NCBI GenBank assembly: GCA_034435395.1
Contig: DAOTXK010000228.1
Span: forward strand, 1-6,083
Length of the DNA: 6,083 nucleotides
Source: DAOTXK01 sp034435395
Lineage (GTDB): Bacteria > Chloroflexota > Anaerolineae > Aggregatilineales > Ch27
Reading direction: 5' to 3'
The notes below the pieces were generated by a model. That model was not told the origin of the DNA. It worked only from the letters and a program-made list of their open reading frames with translations, and made no database searches. Both the position numbers and the translations under genes were made by a program. Shown here one piece after another: positions 1 through 4,897 of the stretch; the stretch's first letter is position 1; each line of letters starts with the position of its first letter.

Positions 1-332
1 CCCCCCCCCCCCCCGCTACGAGTCGACGCCCGCGTCGCTGGCTGGCGCGCTGCCTGCTGACGGGCGATCGTCACCCTCGCTCGGCCCATTGGCGGCCATC
101 GGCCTGGGGGTGTCCATCCCGCGCCCGCCTGAGTATCCGGATTTGTTAAAATTCATCATGCGATGCTACCAACTATACCGCCACAGGGGGGCTTTCCCGC
201 CGAAAAGCGGCCCCCAACTACCCAACTGCGTAAGTCCTGCGGTGTATGCTCTCATCATTGTATACGCAAATGCGCTCCAGGGGTTGTATTCCCCCCGATT
301 GGCTCGCGGCGATGGGTGGTCAGGGCCATCGG
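1..332. other. Left-edge stretch with no convincing gene
   Basis: Positions 1-14 are an uninterrupted run of C, which may be a sequencing or assembly edge rather than biology. The rest is GC-rich up to about 135 and more AT-rich from about 135 to 300. The reading frames open here show no recognisable protein and partly overlap the 3' end of the minus-strand gene ending at 333. A G/C-rich imperfect stem (GGGGG at about 186-190 against CCCCC at about 211-215, with an inner CCGC/GCGG hairpin) has no T-tract, so I do not call it a terminator. Positions 222-240 resemble, from memory, sequence seen at some insertion-sequence ends; this is treated as a finding. Confidence 0.5.
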
Positions 333-860
333 TTAGCGTAACCGTCCTTCCGCCCAGGCCAGCAGGGCGTCGGCGATGGCGGTTTCGATGGCCTCGCGGT
401 CCTCGATGGTGTAGGTCAACGGCGGGCTGAGCGGCGTCACCTTCCATACCTGGCCGCTGCGCCGGAACTCCGCCACCTCGATGACCACCGACCCGGCGTC
501 GTAGGCCCGCACGCCGATCTGGTGCTCAAAGCGGCGGAAGGGGGGCCACCGCCGCCACCGCCGGGCGAGCACCAGCTTGACGTAACCCTGCCGGGCGTCG
601 CGGGTGACTTCCGGCCCCTGGTAGTCCCGGGCCAGGCCGGAGTCGCGCAGCGCCAGGAGCGCCTCCCGGCAGCCGAGGCTCTCCAGCACCGCCGCCAGGA
701 TGTCCAGGCGTTGCAGGGTGATGTCTTCCAGCCGCTGCGCCCGGCTCCGCTGGCGGTAGGCGGCCAACAATTGGGCGGCCTGGGCCTGCCATTGGGCGGC
801 GGTTTTCTGGGCCTGCGCCGCCTCTTTGAGTTCCTGAAGGCGGCGGCGGAAGTCTTCCAC
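333..860 (-). CDS. Hypothetical protein, N-terminal coiled coil plus beta-rich C-terminal part
   Basis: I do not recognise this 175-residue protein. Residues 1 to about 60 are rich in Ala, Gln, Glu, Arg and Leu and look like long helices or a coiled coil. Residues about 85-150 alternate hydrophobic and charged residues with many Arg and Trp (RRWRRWPPFRRF at 100-111), suggesting beta strands. The last 25 residues look like an amphipathic helix. There is no signal peptide or membrane segment, so it is probably cytoplasmic. The start is GTG, supported by a strong AGGAG Shine-Dalgarno seven bases upstream (plus positions 868-872). The 38-unit heptamer array begins just upstream of that site. The frame is also open, with no stop, back through the whole array to the TAG of the four-helix-bundle gene. 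Function unknown. Confidence 0.7.
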   Translation of the reverse strand: MEDFRRRLQELKEAAQAQKTAAQWQAQAAQLLAAYRQRSRAQRLEDITLQRLDILAAVLESLGCREALLALRDSGLARDYQGPEVTRDARQGYVKLVLARRWRRWPPFRRFEHQIGVRAYDAGSVVIEVAEFRRSGQVWKVTPLSPPLTYTIEDREAIETAIADALLAWAEGRLR

Positions 861-867
861 GGCGATT

Positions 868-872
868 CTCCT
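868..872 (-). promoter_or_regulatory. Ribosome binding site deciding a GTG start
   Basis: On the minus strand this reads AGGAG, seven bases before the GTG at 860-858. It is the best Shine-Dalgarno match on the minus strand of the window and fixes the GTG as start of the hypothetical gene. It lies three bases from the end of the heptamer array, so the array abuts the translation initiation region. Confidence 0.75.
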
Positions 873-874
873 GC

Positions 875-1140
875 GGCGAGCGGCCAGCGGCCAGCGGCGG
901 GCGACCAGCGGCCAGCGGCGAGCGACCAGCGGCGAGCGACCAGCGGCCAGCGACGAGAGACCAGCGACCAGCGGCCAGCGGCGAGCGACCAGCGGCGGGC
1001 GACCAGCGACCAGCGGCGGGCGACCGGTGGCCAGCGACTGGCGGCGAGCGACCAGCGGCCAGCGGCGAGCAGCGGGTGACCAGCGACCAGCGGCGAGCGA
1101 CCAGCGACCAGCGGCGGGCGACCAGCGACCAGCGGCGAGC
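875..1140. repeat. Tandem heptamer array, 38 units in unbroken phase
   Basis: The 266 bases divide into exactly 38 consecutive heptamers without one insertion or deletion. Read on the plus strand, I count 15 GACCAGC, 8 GGCGAGC, 7 GGCCAGC, 4 GGCGGGC and four single variants (GACGAGA at 952, GACCGGT at 1022, GACTGGC at 1036, AGCGGGT at 1071). Consensus is G-R-C-S-R-G-C. The array starts two bases after the stop codon of the four-helix-bundle gene and ends at the ribosome binding site of the next gene, so it is practically the whole intergenic region. On the minus strand it has no stop codon in any frame. Units are variable rather than identical, unlike a recent slippage expansion. It is not a CRISPR array, as there are no long repeats or unique spacers. 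Confidence 0.95.
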
Positions 1141-1142
1141 GG

Positions 1143-1523
1143 CTAATTCGTCACCCGGCCAGCGCCGATTTGCTGCCGGATGGCTTTAATAAACCCCTGC
1201 AAGGTCGCCCCCGTTTCATGGCAGGTAGCGGTTAACTGTTCCCGCTGTTCCTCGTTCAGATACCCCAGTCGGCCGGTGAGGTGGATGTAGTATTCGAGTT
1301 CGGCCAGCGAACCTCCGGCGATATGCAGGAAGTTCAGGAAGTCTTTTAGGTGCTGCCTGCCGGAGCCTTCGGCGATGTTGGCGGGCACGCTGACAGCCGC
1401 CCGCCGCATCTGACTGATCAGCCCGAAGCGTTCATCGGCTGGAAATGACCGGGTGATTTCGTAAACCAACACCGCCAGGTCGTCCGCCCTCTGCCAGGCG
1501 ATGATGTTTCGGAAGTCACGCAT
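1143..1523 (-). CDS. Four-helix-bundle protein of the 23S rRNA intervening-sequence family
   Basis: This 126-residue protein has the hallmarks of the four-helix-bundle (IVP/S23-type) family: an aromatic near the N terminus (W10), FP at 27-28 followed by E31 and FGL (33-35), Q38-MRRAA (39-43), and the signature S-V-P-A-N-I-A-E-G (45-53), then SLAELE (72-77). Four helices can be traced at about 3-25, 33-53, 57-83 and 90-118. Length fits the family, usually about 110-130 residues. Members were first found encoded inside insertions in 23S rRNA genes of Leptospira and others, but most are freestanding and of unknown function; the Avd accessory protein of diversity-generating retroelements has the same fold. 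There is no rRNA or reverse transcriptase here. The start is ATG with a weak GGGGA seven bases upstream. Between heptamer arrays on both sides, and lower in GC (217 of 360 bases over 1141-1500) than the glycosyl genes, it looks inserted. Confidence 0.9.
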   Translation of the reverse strand: MRDFRNIIAWQRADDLAVLVYEITRSFPADERFGLISQMRRAAVSVPANIAEGSGRQHLKDFLNFLHIAGGSLAELEYYIHLTGRLGYLNEEQREQLTATCHETGATLQGFIKAIRQQIGAGRVTN

Positions 1524-1535
1524 AGTGCCATCCCC

Positions 1536-1625
1536 GCTAGTCGCTGGTCTCCTGGCCTCTGGCCTCCTGTCCTCTGGCCTCCTGTCCTCCTGGCCTCCTG
1601 GCCTCTAGTCTCCTGGCCTCCGGCC
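1536..1625. repeat. Degenerate 7/8-base tandem array upstream of the four-helix-bundle gene
   Basis: Twelve units follow without gaps on the plus strand: GCTAGTC, GCTGGTC, then ten of the form TCTGGCC (7 bases) or TCCTGGCC (8 bases), with variants TCCTGTCC twice, TCTAGTC once and TCCGGCC once. The last unit ends two bases before the stop codon of the sugar phosphotransferase (TCA at 1628-1630), and the first begins 13 bases upstream of the four-helix-bundle ATG. The shared core (G/T)CTRGYC is the reverse complement of the GACCAGC-type unit in the array at 875-1140, so the two arrays are inverted relative to each other. Confidence 0.9.
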
Positions 1626-1627
1626 TC

Positions 1628-3079
1628 TCAATACGCTCCCCTGCCGAACAGCACGCGCGGGATGGTGCGCAGCAGGATTTGCAGGTCCAGCAGCAGCGAC
1701 CAGTTTTCGATGTAGTACAGGTCCAGCAGCACCATCTCCTCGAAGGGCACATCGCTGCGCCCGGAGACCTGCCACAGCCCGGTGATCCCGCCCCGGATTT
1801 GCAGGCGCTGCCGGTGCCAGGGCTCGTACAGCGCCACCTCGTCCGGCGTGGGCGGGCGCGGCCCGATCAGGCTCATATCGCCCCTGAGCTCGTTGAAGAA
1901 CTGCGGCAGCTCGTCCAGGCTGAGCCGTCGGATGAGCCGCCCCACCCTGGTGACGCGTGGATCGTCTTTCAGCTTGGGATGACGCGGGTCCAGCCCTTGT
2001 TCGGCCACCAGTTGGGCGTGTAGCTCGTCGGCATTCTCCACCATGCTACGGAACTTCCAGGCGCGGAAGCGCTGGCCGTTGACCCCCACGCGCTCCTGCC
2101 CGTACAGAATCGGGCCAGGCCCCTCCAGCCGGATGGCCAGGGCCACCAGCCCGACCAGGGGCAGCCACACCGGCGCGGCCAGCACGATCACGCCGATGTC
2201 GATCAGCCGCTTGAACAGGCGGGCGGCAGTCGGGATGCGCACCTGATCCTTGATGCCCAGCAGGGGGATGCCGTCCAGGTTCTCGATCTGCATGCGGTTG
2301 AGCTTGAGCTGGAACAGGTCCGGCACGATGCGCACCTGCGCCTCCTGCCGGTCGCATTCCCGCACGATGTCCAGAATCTCGCGGTGGTGCTCCCAGGAGA
2401 GAGTGATGACCACCAGGTCAACGTTCTCCTGGGTGATGATGGCCGGCAGGTTGGCCGTCCGGCCCAGGGCGCGCAGCCGACCGAGGTCGGCCTCGCCGCG
2501 CGCCGGGTCGTCGTCCACGAAACCGGCCACCTGGAAGCCCAACTCCGGGCGGGCCAGCATGTTGCGCATCACCGCCCGTCCCACTTCCCCCCCGCCGACC
2601 ACCAGCACCCGCTCCACGCCCAGGCCGCGCTCCCGCTGCCGCCGCCGGATGTCGCGGTAGACCAGGCGGGCCCCCGCCAGCAGCACGGCGGAGAACACCA
2701 TGGCATAAAACAGCAGCAGGCGGGAGAAAACCAGCGGTTGCAGGAAAAAGGTCAGCGCCATGACCAGCACCCAGGCGTTGGTCGCGCCGTTGGCGATGGC
2801 GATCACCTCGTCGAACCAGGAGCGCCCCCGGACGTGGCGGTAGAGGTTGTGCTGGTGCGCGGCGAGGATCAGCACGGCGGCGAACAGCAGCGCGTACCCC
2901 ACAAACGGCTCAAACGGGGCGCGGAACAGTTCGTCGACCGGGCGCAGGATTTGCAGCTCGTAGCGCACGTAATGGGCCAGGACAAAGGCGGCCATGATCA
3001 GCAGGAAGTCGATGAACGGCGGGACCCAGTCCGGGAGATTGACCACCAGGGCGCGGTGGGCGCGTTCTTTCTCAGTCAT
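1628..3079 (-). CDS. Polyprenyl-phosphate sugar-1-phosphate transferase (exopolysaccharide initiation)
   Basis: This 483-residue protein has the build of the large WbaP/WcaJ/CpsE-type enzymes that transfer a sugar-1-phosphate from a UDP-sugar to undecaprenyl phosphate, the first membrane step of exopolysaccharide or O-antigen synthesis. Four hydrophobic segments lie at about 20-38, 59-76, 97-113 and 117-136. A Rossmann-like domain follows (VLVVGGGEVG at 158-167), as in the CoA_binding_3 region. The catalytic domain starts with KRLIDIG (290-296) and a membrane-inserted helix (about 294-317), then KFRSM (342-346), SLDELPQ (387-393) with the expected Asp389-Glu390 pair, GPRP (406-409) and GITGLWQVSGR (431-441). 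All key motifs are intact. The start ATG has a weak AGGG upstream. The sugar (glucose, galactose or other) cannot be told from sequence. It lies 186 bases downstream of the GT4 glycosyltransferase on the same strand, probably the same pathway. Confidence 0.95.
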   Translation of the reverse strand: MTEKERAHRALVVNLPDWVPPFIDFLLIMAAFVLAHYVRYELQILRPVDELFRAPFEPFVGYALLFAAVLILAAHQHNLYRHVRGRSWFDEVIAIANGATNAWVLVMALTFFLQPLVFSRLLLFYAMVFSAVLLAGARLVYRDIRRRQRERGLGVERVLVVGGGEVGRAVMRNMLARPELGFQVAGFVDDDPARGEADLGRLRALGRTANLPAIITQENVDLVVITLSWEHHREILDIVRECDRQEAQVRIVPDLFQLKLNRMQIENLDGIPLLGIKDQVRIPTAARLFKRLIDIGVIVLAAPVWLPLVGLVALAIRLEGPGPILYGQERVGVNGQRFRAWKFRSMVENADELHAQLVAEQGLDPRHPKLKDDPRVTRVGRLIRRLSLDELPQFFNELRGDMSLIGPRPPTPDEVALYEPWHRQRLQIRGGITGLWQVSGRSDVPFEEMVLLDLYYIENWSLLLDLQILLRTIPRVLFGRGAY

Positions 3080-3103
3080 TCAAGTTCCCTAACAGTGGTT
3101 AGC

Positions 3104-3124
3104 GCTCAGCTTTCAGCCGTCAGC
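3104..3124. repeat. Three heptamers ending in TCAGC
   Basis: GCTCAGC, TTTCAGC and CGTCAGC follow in phase on the plus strand, about 25 bases upstream of the sugar phosphotransferase start. The unit differs from the GACCAGC family but has the same length and a similar AGC ending. Three units alone could arise by chance; the interest is its position in another intergenic gap of the same gene set. Confidence 0.55.
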
Positions 3125-3247
3125 TTCCACCCCAGTCATCAGTGTCTGGTGGTGGGTTGGCCCGATGGCCACGCGCGGACACGTTGGCGTCGCCGGGCTA
3201 TCGTCGTTGGACTGGTATCTGATCGGCCTTCTCGCTCCGATCATCAA

Positions 3248-3268
3248 ACATTCAGAATTCATCATTCA
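3248..3268. repeat. Three heptamers ending in TTCA overlapping a stop codon
   Basis: ACATTCA, GAATTCA and TCATTCA follow in phase on the plus strand, preceded by the near match TCATCAA (3241-3247). The last unit contains the stop codon of the glycosyltransferase (TCA at 3266-3268, TGA on the minus strand). Just to the left is a perfect seven-base inverted repeat (TGATCGG 3220-3226, CCGATCA 3237-3243) without a T-tract. Confidence 0.5.
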
Positions 3269-4402
3269 ATACTCTTGCAGCGCCCGGCGGTAGGTCTGCG
3301 CGTGGACTCGCGCCGTCTGCGCCCAGGAGAAGGTCGCAGCGTGGGCGCGGCCCCGTTCGGCAGCCGCGCGCCGCCAGTTATCGTCCTCCAGGGCGCGGCG
3401 CAGACCCTCCGTCCAGGCGTTTACGTCACCCGGCGGCAGCAGCAGCCCGGCCTGGCCCGCCGCTTCCGGCAGGCTGGAGACATCCGAGGCCAGGACCGGC
3501 GTCCCACAGGCCAGCGCTTCGGCCACCGGCAGGCCCCAGCCCTCGTATACCGAGGGGCAGACCAGGGCCGCCGCCGCGTTATACCACAGCGGCAGCTCCT
3601 CGTCCGGCGCGTAACCCGCCAGCCGGACCGTCTCGCCCAGCCGGAGTGTCGTTATGGTAGCGCGAATCGCGTCTGATCCCCAGCCCTCGCCGCCGACCAG
3701 GATCAGCGGGGCATGACGGCGGACTCCCTCCGGCAGGCGGGCGTAGGCCCGGAGCAGCACGGGCAGGTTCTTGCGCGGCTCCAGCGTGCCCAGGTGCAGC
3801 AGGAAGCGCGGCGGCAGGTCGTGGGCGGCGCGGAAGGCGGCCACCTCGGCGGCGGGCAGGGGCCGGAAGCGCTCGCCCACGCCGGGCACGGCCACGTCGA
3901 TCCGCTCGCCGGGCACGCCGAGCAGGCGGCGGACGTCCTCGGCGGTGCTGCGGCTGATGGCGATCACGCGGCGGGCGCGGCGGCAGGAAATTCCGGTGAA
4001 CAGCCGCAGGTACAGGCGGCGGGCAGCCGACAGCCGCTCCGGGTAGTGGATGAAGCTCAGGTCGTAGACCGTCACCACCGTCGGCAGCCGGGCCAGCAGC
4101 GGCGAAACAAAGGCCAGCCCATGCAGCAGGTCCAGCCCGCCCAACTGCCAGGGTTGGATGGCCTGTTCCCACAGGATGCGCCACAGCGGGTGTCCGGTGG
4201 GCAGGCGGGAGCGCCGCACGGTGAACTGCGGATGGTCGGGCGGGCGGCCCTCGCCGACGAAGACGGTGTAGCGCAGGTCGGGGTCGGCCTCCGGCAGGTG
4301 GCGGAGCGTGTGGGCGATGTAGCCGTGAATCCCGGCCCGGCGGTAGCCCGCCCCGCTGCTGAGCAGGTGGGCGTTCAGGCCGATGTGGCGGGTCCCATTC
4401 AT
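3266..4402 (-). CDS. GT4-family glycosyltransferase (group 1, GT-B fold)
   Basis: This 378-residue protein is a retaining GT-B glycosyltransferase, of the kind that adds a sugar from a nucleotide donor during surface polysaccharide synthesis at the inner face of the membrane. The N-terminal acceptor domain opens with IGLNAHLL and a Gly-rich turn (7-27) and contains TVYDLSFIHYPE (111-122) and VIAIS (146-150). The C-terminal donor domain has HLGTLEPRKN (203-212, the usual phosphate-binding Arg-Lys), LILVGGEGWG (233-242), and YEGWGLPVAEALACGTPV (286-303) with the E-x7-E pair at Glu287 and Glu295. Length is typical. It is closest in style to mannosyl- or rhamnosyltransferase-like GT4 proteins, but donor and acceptor are not readable. 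The ATG at 4402 aligns with the family's usual N terminus and has no Shine-Dalgarno; a TATAAT seven bases upstream suggests a leaderless message. It heads the minus-strand gene set. Confidence 0.93.
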   Translation of the reverse strand: MNGTRHIGLNAHLLSSGAGYRRAGIHGYIAHTLRHLPEADPDLRYTVFVGEGRPPDHPQFTVRRSRLPTGHPLWRILWEQAIQPWQLGGLDLLHGLAFVSPLLARLPTVVTVYDLSFIHYPERLSAARRLYLRLFTGISCRRARRVIAISRSTAEDVRRLLGVPGERIDVAVPGVGERFRPLPAAEVAAFRAAHDLPPRFLLHLGTLEPRKNLPVLLRAYARLPEGVRRHAPLILVGGEGWGSDAIRATITTLRLGETVRLAGYAPDEELPLWYNAAAALVCPSVYEGWGLPVAEALACGTPVLASDVSSLPEAAGQAGLLLPPGDVNAWTEGLRRALEDDNWRRAAAERGRAHAATFSWAQTARVHAQTYRRALQEY

Positions 4403-4409
4403 GCGTCCG

Positions 4410-4415
4410 ATTATA
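4410..4415 (-). promoter_or_regulatory. TATAAT -10 box for the glycosyltransferase, leaderless start likely
   Basis: The minus strand reads TATAAT exactly, followed by seven bases and then the ATG at 4402. With the usual 6-8 bases from -10 to start of transcription, the message would begin at or one base before the ATG. The absence of a Shine-Dalgarno agrees. The nearest -35-like hexamer, TTGATC (4438-4443), is 22 bases away, which is longer than usual. Confidence 0.6.
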
Positions 4416-4448
4416 ACGTGGAGCGGGGCGGCATACCGATCAAGAACT

Positions 4449-4476
4449 TATCCGAAAATACGTGAATTCTCGGATA
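4449..4476. repeat. Seven-base inverted repeat upstream of the glycosyltransferase
   Basis: TATCCGA (4449-4455) and TCGGATA (4470-4476) are perfect inverted copies with centres 21 bases apart, two DNA turns, as in many regulator operators. It lies 47-74 bases upstream of the glycosyltransferase ATG, just beyond the promoter. A repeat this short can arise by chance in a region this size. Confidence 0.35.
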
Positions 4477-4513
4477 GACACTTAGGGTCCGGCGGCGGGG
4501 CGGGGGCGGCCTT

Positions 4514-4540
4514 GATTTCTCAGGCGGCCCGGATTTCTCA
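4514..4540. repeat. Exact nine-base direct repeat
   Basis: GATTTCTCA occurs at 4514-4522 and again at 4532-4540, 18 bases apart. The pair is flanked by CTTGAT (4511-4516) and ATCAAG (4540-4545), which are inverted copies. It could be a paired binding site; no regulator is recognisable. Confidence 0.4.
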
Positions 4541-4634
4541 TCAAGCTCTCAGGTGATTCTAATCTTTATCTTATCTACCTAGTTTATCATATTTTCGGGA
4601 GCAGTTGAGAAGGTAAAACAGCGGGCCTAGGTAG

Positions 4635-4653
4635 GATTGTTAGCGCTGCAATC
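4635..4653. repeat. Imperfect dyad GATTG-AGCGCT-CAATC
   Basis: GATTG (4635-4639) and CAATC (4649-4653) flank the palindrome AGCGCT (4642-4647), one base off perfect symmetry. Just before it, CTAGGTAG (4627-4634) is the inverted copy of CTACCTAG (4575-4582). These could be operator sites or stems of an untranslated RNA ending at the terminator at 4700-4732. Confidence 0.35.
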
Positions 4654-4699
4654 GTAAATTATTGTCTTCAGGATCAGGTAAGCGACTTATTGGAAGGGG

Positions 4700-4732
4700 A
4701 AGGGCGATCCGCAGAGATCGTCCTTTTGTTTT
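4700..4732 (+). terminator. Intrinsic terminator with no gene upstream
   Basis: AAGGGCGATC (4700-4709) pairs with GATCGTCCTT (4716-4725) in a ten-pair stem with one G-U pair and a six-base loop (4710-4715). The stem runs into TTTTGTTTT (4724-4732). The T-tract is only on the plus-strand side. There is no plus-strand gene before it in the window, so it must end an untranslated transcript or act as an attenuator ahead of the ferritin-like gene. Confidence 0.8.
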
Positions 4733-4837
4733 GTGGCCCAGTCGTCCCCCTCAGTGCCTGCCGTCGCCGGATCGTGAGGGCGACCGGCGGCCTCAAGCGT
4801 ATATGAAGACGGCTCTTATCCTGCGAGCGCGGACATA

Positions 4838-4846
4838 TGTTATGAT
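4838..4846 (+). promoter_or_regulatory. Extended -10 promoter for the ferritin-like gene
   Basis: TGTTATGAT has the TGn extension followed by TATGAT, one mismatch from TATAAT. No good -35 lies at 17 bases; TTATCC (4816-4821) at 19 bases is weak, as is usual for extended -10 promoters. Transcription would start near 4853, giving a leader of about 45 bases. Confidence 0.5.
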
Positions 4847-4885
4847 AGTGATGATTGGCGCAATTGACCCTCTCACTACTTTGTT

Positions 4886-4891
4886 GAGGAG
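4886..4891 (+). promoter_or_regulatory. Ribosome binding site GAGGAG deciding between two ATGs
   Basis: GAGGAG lies six bases before the ATG at 4898 but only three before the ATG at 4895. The normal spacing favours the second ATG. CCTCTC at 4869-4874 could pair weakly with this site. Confidence 0.7.
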
Positions 4892-4897
4892 AGCATG

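Larger units (their letters stand above)
875..1625 (-). mobile_element. Putative cassette: four-helix-bundle gene between inverted heptamer arrays
   Basis: The gene at 1143-1523 is bracketed by two arrays of the same short unit in opposite orientation: GACCAGC-type on the plus strand at 875-1140 and GACCAGC/AGGCCAG-type on the minus strand at 1536-1625. Positions 1536-1549 (GCTAGTCGCTGGTC) are complementary to GACCAGCGACCAGC, which occurs five times in the downstream array (from 959, 1001, 1078, 1099 and 1120), with a single G-U pair in RNA. The gene is visibly lower in GC than the two glycosyl genes. No transposase, integrase, or target-site duplication is visible, so mobility is inference from architecture only. 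Confidence 0.35.
4403..4897. other. Divergent 495-base intergenic region
   Basis: No protein-coding frame here is convincing. The region separates the minus-strand polysaccharide genes from the plus-strand ferritin-like gene. It contains a minus-strand -10 box near 4410, an inverted repeat (4449-4476), a G/C-rich stretch (about 4490-4530), a direct repeat (4514-4540), an AT-rich stretch (4561-4620 has 19 G/C of 60), an imperfect dyad (4635-4653), an intrinsic terminator (4700-4732), a bulged hairpin (4760-4788: GCCG and TCGCC pairing with GGCGA and CGGC around one bulged C), and an extended -10 for the ferritin-like gene (4838-4846). The mix of a terminator with no gene before it and AT-rich sequence suggests an untranslated transcript. 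Confidence 0.6.

Noticed and set aside
89..430. Plus-strand frame of 113 codons near the left edge
   Set aside because: No ribosome site or recognisable domain, Pro/Arg-rich end, and it overlaps the 3' part of the minus-strand hypothetical gene.
522..1079. Plus-strand frame of 185 codons with a repeated Gln-Arg/Ser-Asp pattern
   Set aside because: Its first half is antisense to the hypothetical gene and its second half is the heptamer array translated (period 21 bases, 7 residues). No ribosome site or family match.
875..1140. CRISPR array
   Set aside because: The unit is 7 bases with no unique spacers, and no cas genes are present.
1143..1523. Avd protein of a diversity-generating retroelement
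   Set aside because: Same fold family, but no reverse transcriptase, template repeat or variable repeat is in the window, and the sequence signature is that of the general four-helix-bundle family.
3220..3243. Terminator for the glycosyltransferase
   Set aside because: The seven-base inverted repeat is real but no T-tract follows on the minus strand, so it is only a possible hairpin.
2384..3676. Plus-strand frame of 430 codons
   Set aside because: Antisense to the sugar phosphotransferase, the gap and the glycosyltransferase. Composition is His/Gln/Arg-rich as expected from the reverse of GC-rich genes, and both opposing genes have intact family motifs.
3713..4465. Plus-strand frame of 250 codons
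   Set aside because: Antisense shadow of the glycosyltransferase with Gly/Gln/Ala-rich low-complexity translation and no recognisable domain.
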